A stretch of 33,239 nt of DNA from JBPEXY01 sp052031065 (GCA_052031065.1 JBPEXY010000007.1:1-33239); one strand, 5' to 3'. Counted from the stretch's first letter, positions 23,213 to 32,692 are shown. Made by a program: numbers and translations. The notes: generated by a model from the sequence alone, not told the origin.

Positions 23213-24204
23213 ACCACTTCCCGACTCCGTTCGTCGTTTAGAAAACCTTCGCCACTGGCCAGCGCCGCAGCAGTGCGCATCGCCGCATAGATACTTTTGT
23301 GCTGGGCAATACCTTTGCCGGCAATATCGTAGGCGCTGCCGTGAGGAATACTCAGGTGTATGTAGGGCAGCCCCAGATAGATGGAACAGGCGCCCTCAAA
23401 CACTGCTGTTTTCACCGCCACCTGACCCTGGTCGTGATACATCGAGATCACCGCGTCGTGTTGCCCCTCAATGCACTGCCGAAACACCGCATCGGGAGAG
23501 ATCGGCCCGGTAACCTGAACCCCCTCCGCTCTGGCCGCCGCCACCGCCGGTTTTAATTCCTGCTCTTCTTCATTGCCCATCGCGTGGGGGTTGAGTCCGG
23601 CAACTGCAATGCGCGGCGTGGGCATACCCCAGCCACGCAGGGTTGAATCGAGCAGACGAATGACCTTGAGCACTGCCGGTCTGGTGACCGAATCGGGTAC
23701 CTCACGCAGTGGCAGGTGCTCGCCAATCGGCACCACCCGTAGCGGCCCGCTGACACGAAACAGATAGGTCCCCGGCGGCATCATGTCGTCGAGCTCTTTG
23801 AGCTTGCCGGTCAGCCGCAGGGCGGAACTGTCAATCGGCGCCATAATCCAGCCGTCAATCTCGCCAGCCTCTGCCAGCCGGGTGGCCAGATCCATCCAGT
23901 TAAGCACCGCCTCACCGCAGGCCGCGGAAGCCTGTGCGGTGACAATTTGGTCTGCTGCCAGGTCTCCCGGGTCGAGCAGATCAATGGTGCCGTATTGGTA
24001 GCGCCCCTCTGAGGGGTGATCAACCAGCACAACCTGCATATCCAGGCGACAAAATTCGATTGCCCGCTCCACCGCAACGCGGCTGCCGATCAGCAGCGGC
24101 CGGGCCTTCTGGTAGAGATCGGCTTCCGCCAACGCTTTAACACAGACCTCCGGGCCTATGCCGCAGGGGTCGCCAATCATCGTCGCTACCAGGGGTAGAG
24201 CCAT
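23209..24204 (-). CDS. PdxA-family dehydrogenase, probably not vitamin B6 synthesis
   Basis: 331 residues, with GGAGG before the ATG. GDPCGIGPE (11-19) opens the fold. The three metal ligands correspond to His163 (EHLPLR), His207 (GLNPHA) and His257 (MYHDQG) of E. coli PdxA His166/211/266. However, the GHTEF segment that helps bind substrate phosphate in PdxA is absent (here DDMMPPGTYLF), the glycine-rich GEGGH loop after NPHA is shortened, and DHGTA is PHGSA. The gene is coupled to a crotonase and has no pdxA neighbours such as surA or ksgA. TphB-type decarboxylating cis-dihydrodiol dehydrogenases of terephthalate degradation belong to this family, which makes that function a candidate given the Rieske dioxygenase nearby. 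Confidence 0.85.
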   Translation of the reverse strand: MALPLVATMIGDPCGIGPEVCVKALAEADLYQKARPLLIGSRVAVERAIEFCRLDMQVVLVDHPSEGRYQYGTIDLLDPGDLAADQIVTAQASAACGEAVLNWMDLATRLAEAGEIDGWIMAPIDSSALRLTGKLKELDDMMPPGTYLFRVSGPLRVVPIGEHLPLREVPDSVTRPAVLKVIRLLDSTLRGWGMPTPRIAVAGLNPHAMGNEEEQELKPAVAAARAEGVQVTGPISPDAVFRQCIEGQHDAVISMYHDQGQVAVKTAVFEGACSIYLGLPYIHLSIPHGSAYDIAGKGIAQHKSIYAAMRTAAALASGEGFLNDERSREVV

Positions 24205-24399
24205 TGCCGGTAATCCTCCAACGGTAAACCTGGGTTAGCTGCTCATGGTAACCCACACGCAACCGCTGAATGTAAGGCCATTGCGCAACACTGGCATAAT
24301 GCGCTGCCTTGTCGCGCCAGGGTCAACTCATACACTTGGGGTTAGCCGTCGATTCCAACGCGCTACCACCCGCAACAACAGCAGGAACTTTTTCTAGTC

Positions 24400-25719
24400 A
24401 TGACTCAGCCTAGCGCGCCCAACGCACCAAAACAGGCGATCTATTACGGCTGGTACATGGTGACGATCGCCTGTTTGAGCGGCATGCTCGCCGCTGGTAT
24501 CAGTCAGCTCTATATGGGGTCGATTCTGCCGGCGATTATTGCCGATACTGGCTGGAAACACTCCGCAGTCACCGGCGCACTGGCGGCCGGCACCATCCTT
24601 GGTGGACTACTGGCCCCCGTCGCCGGAGCTGCAGCGGACCGCTATGGGCCGCGCCTGCCGGTGACCATCGGCGCCCTGGTTCTGGCCGCCGGCTATGTAG
24701 CGATGGGACTCAGTTATTCACTGGTGATGTTTTATGTCGGGTACTGCACCGCACGCATGGCTGCCCAGGGCGCTCTCGGCGCCTCGGTGGTGCGCACCAT
24801 TCCAGTGAACTGGTTTCGCCGTAAACGGGGGCGGGCCATGGGCATCGTGATGATGGCGGTACCAATTGGCGCAGCCAGCAGCGCCATGATCGGCCAGTGG
24901 GCACTTTTACATGGGTTTAGCTGGCGTCAGGTCGCCTTTGGCATGGCCGCCACGACCCTGGTGCTGGTGGCATTGCCGGCCGCCCTGTTTATCCGTAAAA
25001 GTCCCGAGTCGCTCGGCCTGTTGCCGGATGGTGACCACCACCCGGAAAAATCGAACGATAACCAGACCCGGGATTCAAGCAGGAAATCGGCAGATGAATA
25101 TCCCTGGAGCCTCCGTCTGGCACTGAAAACCGCCTCCCTGAGACTGTTGATCGTCGCCAGCGTGCTTGGCATCACTGCCAATGGCGCGGTGGTCTTTTAC
25201 CATGTCACCTACCTGGTTTCGAAAGGTATCCCCCAGGTATCGGCGGTAACCACAGTAAGTGCGCTGGCGCTGGCGGGAGCGCTGGCCAATCTGGTCTGGG
25301 GAATCCTCTCCGAGCGCTATTCAGAACGGGTACTGGCAATCTGCTCACAGATTGGCGCAGCGGTACTGATTCAGGGCATGTTGTGGGTCGACACATTCAG
25401 CAGCGCGTTGCTACTGGCGATGGTGCTGGGAATTGTGGTGCGCGGCGAGAGTTCTCTGACCAGCCTGCTGATCGCCGCCTATTTCGGTCGTGCAGCCTAC
25501 GGCAGAATCGCCGGCTTTATGACCACCTTTCAGCTTTTTGGCCTCGGGGCCGGGCCGCTGATCGCCTCGATGATCTACGACTTCAGCCACTCCTTTACTC
25601 TTGTCTACGGCGCCATCGGTGCAACCTACGCGGCCGCTGCATTGACCTTTTTCCTGGCCCGACCGCCAAAAGAACCGGCACTCCAGGACCGGAAACATCA
25701 ACGTCACGCCGAGCAATAA
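24400..25719 (+). CDS. MFS transporter (oxalate/formate- or monocarboxylate-like)
   Basis: 439 residues with about twelve membrane spans. The first loop signature GAAADRYGPRLP (about residues 75-86) and RKRGRAMGI after span 4 fit the OFA/monocarboxylate branch of MFS. A charged central loop (about 205-232) divides the halves. AGGA lies about 13 bases before the ATG. It is divergent from the PdxA-family operon across a 195-base gap and followed 86 bases later by a haemoglobin gene. Import of an organic or aromatic acid is the likely role; the substrate is unknown. Confidence 0.9.
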   Translation: MTQPSAPNAPKQAIYYGWYMVTIACLSGMLAAGISQLYMGSILPAIIADTGWKHSAVTGALAAGTILGGLLAPVAGAAADRYGPRLPVTIGALVLAAGYVAMGLSYSLVMFYVGYCTARMAAQGALGASVVRTIPVNWFRRKRGRAMGIVMMAVPIGAASSAMIGQWALLHGFSWRQVAFGMAATTLVLVALPAALFIRKSPESLGLLPDGDHHPEKSNDNQTRDSSRKSADEYPWSLRLALKTASLRLLIVASVLGITANGAVVFYHVTYLVSKGIPQVSAVTTVSALALAGALANLVWGILSERYSERVLAICSQIGAAVLIQGMLWVDTFSSALLLAMVLGIVVRGESSLTSLLIAAYFGRAAYGRIAGFMTTFQLFGLGAGPLIASMIYDFSHSFTLVYGAIGATYAAAALTFFLARPPKEPALQDRKHQRHAEQ

Positions 25720-25805
25720 AGCAAACCCCAACAGGTAAAATTGAACGTTCACTATCGGCGTAACCCAGCCGACCCAAGCGACCCGTTTTTGAAACAGGAC
25801 TGACC

Positions 25806-26246
25806 ATGGACGATAACGCCACCGCCTCACTTTACCACCGGCTCGGAGGAGAAGCGGGTATTCACCGGTTGGTGGATACCTTCTACGAGATTATGGATTC
25901 ACGGCCGGAGGCCGCCGGAATCCGTGCCCTGCACCCTGATGACCTGAGTGGCTCACGGCAAAAACTGTTTATGTATTTTTCCGGCTGGTTTGGCGGCCCG
26001 CCGCTATTTACCGATGCTTATGGCCACCCGCGGCTACGAGCGCGTCACCTGCCATTTGCAATTGGTATCAGTGAGCGAGACCAGTGGCTGTTCTGCCTCG
26101 CCGGGGCCTTTAAGGAGTTGCAGCTGGAACAACAGCTGGCCGAAGATCTGTGGGAAAAAATCGCGCCGATGGCCGACCACATGCGCAATCAGGAAGACAG
26201 CATACCCGGCTGTCCCGCACATAGTGACCGGTCTGCTGAATCCTGA
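25806..26246 (+). CDS. Group II truncated haemoglobin
   Basis: 146 residues, with AGGA before the ATG. The proximal haem ligand is His81 (RARHLPFAIG), the group II-specific Trp is Trp94 at G8 (RDQWLFC), and Tyr27 is at B10 (DTFYEIM), a stabiliser of bound oxygen. The early LYHRLGGEAGI is the trHb A/B helix. Group II haemoglobins bind oxygen tightly and have been linked to NO detoxification and redox protection. Expression next to oxygenase and transporter genes might support oxygen supply or protection of oxygenase iron centres, which is inference. It converges with the FadL-type gene 23 bases away. Confidence 0.93.
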   Translation: MDDNATASLYHRLGGEAGIHRLVDTFYEIMDSRPEAAGIRALHPDDLSGSRQKLFMYFSGWFGGPPLFTDAYGHPRLRARHLPFAIGISERDQWLFCLAGAFKELQLEQQLAEDLWEKIAPMADHMRNQEDSIPGCPAHSDRSAES

Positions 26247-26269
26247 CCCGCTTTAACGCTGGCCCCCTG

Positions 26270-27580
26270 TCAGCGCTTCCAGCTCCAGGCGAACATGATC
26301 ATCTCCACGTGGGGTGTAATCTGCTCGACACCGCCGACGCCCAATCCGGCAGTTGCCGACGGTCCTCTATAGGTCTGCTCGACAAACTGACCCAGCGCCA
26401 GATGAAACTCATGATGAGTATCCGGCTGCCAGGTGAAGCCGGCGCTGTAGGCACGGTGGGGGTTCGGCGCAAGTAGATTAAAGGTAACCGACTCAATGGT
26501 GTCATCGTTGGGCCGTTTCCCGTAGGCCATACCGGCGCGCAGCGTCAGTTTTGGCGACCACTGGTAAGCGATGCCAGCGCGCAGGGTGTTGCGGTTGTGC
26601 CAGTTAAAACCACTGCCGCCGCTGCTGCCCAGCGCCGGGCCAGCGGGTGACAGGGTCGCCAGTACGCTGTTACTCAGGGCATTTACTTCGCCAAACTCGA
26701 TCCGCTGCAGGTCGAGCGCCAGCAACAGTCGGCTGGTGGGACGTAGCGCCAGACCCACACTGTAGTTGGCGGGAATATCGAAGCTGCCGTCAGCGAACAA
26801 GCCTTTGTAACGGTCAAACTCCTGCATGTAGATCTTGCTCGACCAGGCAACACCGGCCGTCAGCCAGTTGCTTAACTCACCGTACCAGCCGACACGCAGG
26901 CCAGCACCAAACGCCACATCGTGGCCGTTGTTGGTCACCTTATTCGGGTATTTTGACGAGGGCGCGAACGCCTGCAGCCCGTAAGCCTCGAAACGCTGCG
27001 CCGCCAGCAACGTCGACACGCCAACCGCATGTTTGGGAGTCAACTGCCATGCTGCAGTGGGCGCAATCACCAGTTGGGTGAGATCAAATCCCGCCTTGCC
27101 ACAACCGAGAAACAGATTGGCGGGCGCATTGCCACAGGCCACCGGATTGAAATTGCTGGCCGGCAGGCCATTATCATCACGGTATTCGGTGTTAAGGCCC
27201 CCATTGCCATAGACAGTCAGACCAAGAGCAAAATCGCTGCGTAGCTGCCAGGAAAACGCCGCTTCGGGAATAAAAAAGAGACTGTTTCGACTGGTAGTGG
27301 CAAAGTCGTAGGGGGTGCCACTGCCACGCCGTTCAGCACGCCGGCTGGGTAAAAACAACTCCAGCCCCACATCGACCCGATTACCTGCAGAGAGCAATTT
27401 CGCCGGGTTGGATGCACCGGCATAAGCATCGCCAGCAACGGCGGTGGTGGCCCCGGCCATCTGCCGGGCTACCGGGCCATAACCGAGAGCGAAATAACCG
27501 CCCCCGGCATGCACAGTCATCGTCAACCAAAGCAGTACAACGCCTGTAGCAACAGGCTGCCAACGAAAATATCGAGTCAT
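26270..27580 (-). CDS. FadL/TodX-family outer-membrane hydrophobic-compound channel
   Basis: 436 residues, with GGAGGGG before the ATG. A Sec signal ends TMTVHA before GGGYFALGYG. The N-terminal hatch segment GPVARQMAGATTAVAGDAYAGASNPAKL is the FadL/OmpP1 signature, and the rest alternates as beta strands of a 14-strand barrel. A pair of cysteines about 15 residues apart (VACGNAPANLFLGCGK) could form a surface disulfide. FadL, TodX and XylN carry fatty acids or aromatic hydrocarbons across the outer membrane by lateral diffusion. In this island an aromatic or hydrocarbon substrate is more likely than fatty acids. The end (FAWSWKR) is less typical than a terminal Phe. Confidence 0.92.
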   Translation of the reverse strand: MTRYFRWQPVATGVVLLWLTMTVHAGGGYFALGYGPVARQMAGATTAVAGDAYAGASNPAKLLSAGNRVDVGLELFLPSRRAERRGSGTPYDFATTSRNSLFFIPEAAFSWQLRSDFALGLTVYGNGGLNTEYRDDNGLPASNFNPVACGNAPANLFLGCGKAGFDLTQLVIAPTAAWQLTPKHAVGVSTLLAAQRFEAYGLQAFAPSSKYPNKVTNNGHDVAFGAGLRVGWYGELSNWLTAGVAWSSKIYMQEFDRYKGLFADGSFDIPANYSVGLALRPTSRLLLALDLQRIEFGEVNALSNSVLATLSPAGPALGSSGGSGFNWHNRNTLRAGIAYQWSPKLTLRAGMAYGKRPNDDTIESVTFNLLAPNPHRAYSAGFTWQPDTHHEFHLALGQFVEQTYRGPSATAGLGVGGVEQITPHVEMIMFAWSWKR

Positions 27581-27741
27581 GGTTTTCCCCTCCCGTTCGA
27601 CGCCACCCTACCGTAGTTGAGCGAGCCGGGAAACCTAAAAAGAGCTGACGGCAGCCAATCCGGGGGCGCAGAATTTACTGGCTGTTAACCAGGCTGAACA
27701 AGACCGATGGACAGGAATACCGGCAGGCGCCTGTGAAAGAG

Positions 27742-29310
27742 TCAGATCACCATACCAAGCATCTGTATGCCGGTGGGGTCAACTTTTTCGTGATTAGTTT
27801 CCGGCTCAGGGTAGCGGATAATCTCTGCGATCCGCTGCTCCTCTTTTGATTGCAGGACCACATCAAAACCCCAGAGCTGATGCAGATAACGGGTCACCTT
27901 GGCCGCTGACTCACTCTCCAGCGGACGATTGTTGAACCGCTGGTGTTGCAGGGTCAATGAACGATCACCGTTAACATCGACGCGGGTTACCTGAATATTT
28001 GGCTCGTTGTTGCCAAGGTTGTACATACCCGCAAGGGTGTCGCGAACATGGTGATAGCCCGCTTCGTTGTGGATAGAGTTAACCTGCAGGTAGTCGAGCC
28101 GCTCATCGTCCATCACTGTGAACAGTTTCAGTTCCCGTATCAGTCGGGGCGATAGAAACTGCTGGATGAAGCTTTCATCCTTGAAATTGGCCATCGCAAA
28201 TTTAAGGGTTTCCAGCCAGGGCGTCCCGGCGATATCGGGGAACCAGTAGCGGTCCTCCTCGGTCGGCGCTTCGCAAATGCGGCGAATATCGCGCATCATG
28301 CCGAAGCCGAGGGCATAGGGATTGATGCCGTTGTAGTAGGGGTGGTCAAAATCGGGCTGAAAGACCACATTGGTGTGCGACTGCAAAAACTCCATGATGA
28401 AACCGTCGCTCACCTTGCCCTGATCATAAAGATCGTGGAGCAGCTGGTAGTGCCAGAAGGTGGCCCAGCCCTCATTCATCACCTGAGTTTGCCGCTGAGG
28501 ATAAAGGTACTGCGCCATTTTGCGTACAATGCGAATAATTTCCCGCTGCCAGGGCTCCAGCAGTGGAGCCTCTTTCTCAAGAAAATAGAGCAGGTTTTCC
28601 TGCGGTTCGGCAGGATAGTCAGCCCGGTGGTTGCGCTCGTCAAACTGACCATCCCGAACCGGAATGGTGCGCCAGAGGTCATTAACCTGTTGCTGTAGAG
28701 CCTCTTCACGCTCTTTCTGCCGCGCCTGCTCTTCGCGCATGGAGATCGGATAGGGACGTTTGTAACGATCCACCCCGTAGTCCATCAGTGCGTGACAGGC
28801 ATCCAGGACAGCTTCGACTTCATCGACGCCATACCGCTCCTCGCAGTCGCCAATGTAATTGCGGGCAAACACCAGATAATCAACAATCGATTCGGGGTCG
28901 GTCCAGGTCTGGAACAGATAATTTCCCTTAAAAAAGGAGTTGTGCCCGTAACAGGCATGGGCGATCACCAGCGCCTGCATGGTGAGTGAATTCTCCTCCT
29001 GCAGGTATGCGATGCAGGGGTTGGAGTTGATCACCAGTTCATAGGCCAGACCCATCTGACCACGCCGGTAGGACTGTTCAGTACTGATAAAGCGTTTGCC
29101 AAACGACCAGTGATGGTAGTTGATTGGCATGCCCACGGAGGCATAGGCATCCATCATCTGTTCAGAGCTGATCACCTCGATCTGATTGGGGAAGGTATCC
29201 AGACCATAACCCTCCGCTACCGCACCGATTTCGCGGTCATAGGTCTCGAGAAGCTCGAAACTCCAGTCCGACTCGGTGGAGATGAGTGGTGATTGAGTCG
29301 CGCTGCTCAT
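27742..29310 (-). CDS. ycgB: SpoVR family protein
   Basis: 522 residues, the usual SpoVR/YcgB length. Conserved blocks include WSFGKRF (about residues 67-73), YELVINSNPCIAYLQEENSL, HACYGHNSFFKGNYLF with its histidines, and NEGWATFWHYQLLHDLYDQGKV. The family is defined by sequence only; in Bacillus it is needed for spore cortex formation, and in enterobacteria it accompanies yeaG/yeaH in stationary-phase stress. It is coupled to the DUF444 gene by an ATGA overlap and is the last gene of the three-gene operon. The histidine/glutamate blocks suggest a metal site; that is inference. Confidence 0.95.
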   Translation of the reverse strand: MSSATQSPLISTESDWSFELLETYDREIGAVAEGYGLDTFPNQIEVISSEQMMDAYASVGMPINYHHWSFGKRFISTEQSYRRGQMGLAYELVINSNPCIAYLQEENSLTMQALVIAHACYGHNSFFKGNYLFQTWTDPESIVDYLVFARNYIGDCEERYGVDEVEAVLDACHALMDYGVDRYKRPYPISMREEQARQKEREEALQQQVNDLWRTIPVRDGQFDERNHRADYPAEPQENLLYFLEKEAPLLEPWQREIIRIVRKMAQYLYPQRQTQVMNEGWATFWHYQLLHDLYDQGKVSDGFIMEFLQSHTNVVFQPDFDHPYYNGINPYALGFGMMRDIRRICEAPTEEDRYWFPDIAGTPWLETLKFAMANFKDESFIQQFLSPRLIRELKLFTVMDDERLDYLQVNSIHNEAGYHHVRDTLAGMYNLGNNEPNIQVTRVDVNGDRSLTLQHQRFNNRPLESESAAKVTRYLHQLWGFDVVLQSKEEQRIAEIIRYPEPETNHEKVDPTGIQMLGMVI

Positions 29311-30569
29311 GATGCCACCTGCTTTTTAAACAGCTGTTTAAGTACTGGATAGATATCGGCGGGACCGTTCAGGTGCTGCATGGCAAACTGTTTGGGATGC
29401 AGCTGGCTAAAGGTTCGATAGGTCTGCCAAAGGGGCTTCTCCTGCGGGGCTATCTCCACGTAGGCGAAGTACTGCACCAGCGACAGCAGCTGCTCGACCA
29501 GATTCGCACAGCGGCTTCCGTCATCGGGCCAGTTGTCGCCGTCAGAAGCCTGCGCCAGGTAAATATTCCACTGGTCGGAGGGGAAGCGTTCGTCAATGAT
29601 CTCGCTCACTTTGGTCAACGCACTTGAAACCACTGTACCTCCGGTTTCCCGGGCGTGAAAGAACTCCTGCTCATCAACCTCGGAAGCCTGGGTGTGGTGG
29701 CGCACAAACACCACCTCGGTTTTTTCGTAATGACGACTGAGAAACAGGTAAAGCAGGATAAAAAACCGCTTGGCCAGATCCTTTTCCCGTTGGCCCATGG
29801 AGCCGGAGACGTCCATCACGCAGAACATCACCGCCTTTGAACAGGGAACCGGCTGGCGCACCTGCTGGTGGTAGCGCAGGTCAATATCATCAATAAAGGC
29901 GACACGGTTGAGCCGCTCGCGCAGCTCGGCGATATCTTCATCCAGTTGTGCAAGTTCTTCTTCGCTGGCGCGCTCTTCAGCCGCCATCTGGGCACGCTTT
30001 TCCTGTAACTCGCGCAATTTGTTGCGCTTGCCGGCGCCGAGTGCAATTCGGCGCGCCGTGGCGGCTCGCATTGAGCGCACCACGCTGAGATTTGACGGCG
30101 CACCCGACTGACTGAAACCGGCACGGGTGATTTTGAACTCATCGCTGTCAATAAGCTGCTTGCGCATCAGATTGGGCAGTTCCATCTCGTCGAACATCAG
30201 GTCGAGAAATTCCTGCTGGCTGATCTCAAAGGCAAACTGATCGACCCCTTCACCATCAGGACTACCCTGCTGACCTGGATCACCGCGCCCACCTGATGGG
30301 CGCTCTATACGGTCACCGGCAGCAAAATCGTGGTTACCGGGAAAAACCTTTTCCACCACTCCACCACTGCCGTGGCGGTAGCGTGGCTCTTCAGTTCGGC
30401 GGATGGGGATGTTGACCGTCTCGCCGCGCCCGGTATCGGTAATACTGCGTTCCTGCAATCGCTCTTCGACAGAGCGACGCAGGTCTTCACGGTAACGGCG
30501 CATAAACCGTTGCCGATTGACGGCACTTTTATGTTTGCCATTTTCCCGCCGGTCGATCAGAAAACTCAT
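29307..30569 (-). CDS. yeaH: YeaH/YhbH family (DUF444) protein
   Basis: 420 residues against 427 in E. coli YeaH. The N-terminus (IDRRENGKHKSAVNRQRFMR) is almost the family consensus. A von Willebrand-A-like C-terminal half contains the metal-site segment VMDVSGSMG (D-x-S-x-S, about 253-261) and SSALTKVSEIIDERF. A charged coiled-coil stretch (about 180-225) links the halves. The family works with the YeaG kinase in stress and nitrogen-starvation adaptation. GAGGAAC lies before the ATG. The gene is 27 bases after yeaG and overlaps ycgB. Confidence 0.95.
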   Translation of the reverse strand: MSFLIDRRENGKHKSAVNRQRFMRRYREDLRRSVEERLQERSITDTGRGETVNIPIRRTEEPRYRHGSGGVVEKVFPGNHDFAAGDRIERPSGGRGDPGQQGSPDGEGVDQFAFEISQQEFLDLMFDEMELPNLMRKQLIDSDEFKITRAGFSQSGAPSNLSVVRSMRAATARRIALGAGKRNKLRELQEKRAQMAAEERASEEELAQLDEDIAELRERLNRVAFIDDIDLRYHQQVRQPVPCSKAVMFCVMDVSGSMGQREKDLAKRFFILLYLFLSRHYEKTEVVFVRHHTQASEVDEQEFFHARETGGTVVSSALTKVSEIIDERFPSDQWNIYLAQASDGDNWPDDGSRCANLVEQLLSLVQYFAYVEIAPQEKPLWQTYRTFSQLHPKQFAMQHLNGPADIYPVLKQLFKKQVAS

Positions 30570-30596
30570 GATGAAGTTCCTCTGTGCAGTTAGCGG

Positions 30597-32519
30597 TTAC
30601 TGAGATTTCCTGACCCTCAGGTACCACTCGGAGAGCAGCCGCACCTGTTTTTCGGTGTAGCCGCGCTCCATCATCCGCGCGACAAAGTCCTCGTGTTTGG
30701 CCTGATCCTCGTGGGACGCCTTGGTGTTGAACGAGATCACCGGCAGCAGATCCTCGGTGCTGGCAAACATCTTTTTCTCGATCACAGTGCGCAGCTTTTC
30801 GTAGCTGGTCCAGCGTGGATTGTCACCACCGTTGCTAGCGCGCGCCCGCAGCACAAAGTTGACGATCTCGCTGCGAAAGTCCTTTGGATTACTGATGCCT
30901 GCCGGCTTCTCGATCTTCTCCAGCTCTTCGTTCAACGAAGAGCGTTGCAGGATCTCCCCGGTTTCCGGGTCCCGGTACTCCTGATCCTGCACCCAGAAAT
31001 CGGCATAGGTGACATAACGGTCAAACAGGTTCTGACCATACTCGGAGTAGGACTCCAGATAAGCGGTCTGAATCTCCTTACCGATGAAATCGATGTAGTT
31101 GGTCGCCAGGTACTCTTTGATATAGCCAAGGTAACTCTCGCGCAGCTCCTCTGGAAACTGCTCCTGCTCAATCTGGTTTTCCAGCACATAGAGCAGGTGC
31201 ACCGGGTTGGCGGCCAGTTCAGAGGGATCAAAGTTGAACACTTTCGACAACACCTTGAATGCAAACCGGGTCGAAAGGCCATCCATCCCCTCATCCACGC
31301 CAGCGGTGTCACGGTACTCCTGCATCGACTTGGCCTTGGGATCGGTATCTTTGAGGTTTTCACCATCGTAGATGCGCATTTTTGAGAAGATGCTGGAGTT
31401 TTCATGCTCCTTGATACGGGAAAGAATGGAAAACTGCGCCAGCATTTTCAGGGTGTCTGGTGAACAGGGAGCCGCACTCAGCGAGCTGTTTTGCAGCAGT
31501 TTCTCGTAGATCTTGATCTCTTCACTGACCTGCAGGCAGTAGGGAACCTTGACGATATAGACCCGATCCAGAAACGCCTCGTTGTTGCGGTTATTCCTGA
31601 ATGACTGCCACTCCGATTCGTTGGAGTGGGCGAGCACAATACCATCGAACGGAATACTGCCGACCTGCTCGGTGCCGTTGTAGTTATGTTCCTGGGTCGC
31701 AGTGAGCAGTGGATGCAGCACCTTGATCGGTGCCTTGAACATCTCGACAAATTCCAGCAGCCCCTGGTTGGCCCGACAGAGGCCACCCGAGTAACTGTAG
31801 GCGTCGGGGTCGTGCTGGGGAAACTGCTCGAGCATGCGGATATCCACCTTGCCCACCAGCGCCGAAATATCCTGATTGTTCTCATCACCCGGCTCGGTTT
31901 TACAGACGCCAATCTGGTCAGCTCGCGAGGGCATCAGCCGGGCCACTTTAAACTGGCTGATATCGCCACCAAATTCGTGCAGTCGCTTAGTCGCCCAGGG
32001 CGACATGCGGGCACGCAGGTAGCGCTCGGGAATACCGTACTGCTCTTCTAGCAGAGCGCCATCCTCTTCACGATTGAACAGTCCGAGAGGAGATTCAAAA
32101 ACCGGCGAATCTTTGAGCACGTAGATGGGCATCCGCTCCATTAGTGCTTTGAGCCGTTCCGCCAGCGAGGATTTACCGCCGCCAACCGGGCCGAGCAGGT
32201 AGAGAATCTGCTTCTCTTCCTCCAGACCCTGGGCAGCGTGGCGGAAGTAACTGACCACGTTATCGATGGCCGTCTCCATACCGTAGAACTCGCTAAACGC
32301 GGGGTAACGGCGGATCACCTTGTTGGAGTGGATACGGCTGAGGCGTGGGTCTTTTGAGGTGTCGACCAGTTCGGGTTCGCCGATCGCCTGTAACATTCGC
32401 TGTGCGGCGGTGGCATAAACAGTGGGGTCATCACGACAAAGGTCCAGATACTCCTGCAGGCTGAACTCTTCCTCTAACGCCTGCTGGTAGCGTTCCTGGT
32501 AATGGCTGAATATCGTCAT
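30597..32519 (-). CDS. yeaG: PrkA-family serine protein kinase YeaG
   Basis: 640 residues from the ATG at 32519, which has AGGAGG nine bases upstream; a TTG two codons earlier is less well spaced. The start MTIFSHYQERY aligns with E. coli YeaG (644 residues). The Walker A motif GPVGGGKSS (about 110-118) opens an AAA+ domain that ends near residue 380, followed by the PrkA kinase domain. In E. coli, YeaG is required for adaptation to sustained nitrogen starvation and acts with YeaH. It is the first gene of the operon, with a 254-base upstream gap holding a sigma54-type promoter match. Confidence 0.96.
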   Translation of the reverse strand: MTIFSHYQERYQQALEEEFSLQEYLDLCRDDPTVYATAAQRMLQAIGEPELVDTSKDPRLSRIHSNKVIRRYPAFSEFYGMETAIDNVVSYFRHAAQGLEEEKQILYLLGPVGGGKSSLAERLKALMERMPIYVLKDSPVFESPLGLFNREEDGALLEEQYGIPERYLRARMSPWATKRLHEFGGDISQFKVARLMPSRADQIGVCKTEPGDENNQDISALVGKVDIRMLEQFPQHDPDAYSYSGGLCRANQGLLEFVEMFKAPIKVLHPLLTATQEHNYNGTEQVGSIPFDGIVLAHSNESEWQSFRNNRNNEAFLDRVYIVKVPYCLQVSEEIKIYEKLLQNSSLSAAPCSPDTLKMLAQFSILSRIKEHENSSIFSKMRIYDGENLKDTDPKAKSMQEYRDTAGVDEGMDGLSTRFAFKVLSKVFNFDPSELAANPVHLLYVLENQIEQEQFPEELRESYLGYIKEYLATNYIDFIGKEIQTAYLESYSEYGQNLFDRYVTYADFWVQDQEYRDPETGEILQRSSLNEELEKIEKPAGISNPKDFRSEIVNFVLRARASNGGDNPRWTSYEKLRTVIEKKMFASTEDLLPVISFNTKASHEDQAKHEDFVARMMERGYTEKQVRLLSEWYLRVRKSQ

Positions 32520-32640
32520 TTGCAAGGCCCTCCTGTTAGGCTCTATTGACGCTCCCCATTGTTCTCCACATGGTTTACTGGCTGATCGACTTCCCCGATG
32601 CTTTATTTACGGTTATTCCAGTCTGATTGTCATTGATCAC

Positions 32641-32664
32641 TAGCCAGCGTTTTAGCGCCGGCTA
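32641..32664. repeat. Imperfect inverted repeat in the yeaG leader
   Basis: TAGCCAGCG and CGCCGGCTA pair at eight of nine positions around a TTTTAG loop. It lies about 20 bases downstream of the predicted sigma54 start, so it would fold early in the yeaG leader. There is no T-run after it, so it is probably not a terminator. Confidence 0.45.
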
Positions 32665-32692
32665 CTCTGAAACATTCTGACACCCTTAAGTC

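Noticed and set aside
23209..24204. Canonical pdxA of vitamin B6 synthesis
   Set aside because: Phosphate-binding segments are missing and the neighbours are catabolic, so I did not give the gene symbol.
24292..24306. TGGCATA followed by GCTGC, resembling a sigma54 promoter before the MFS gene
   Set aside because: The GG-to-GC spacing is off by one, which abolishes sigma54 recognition.
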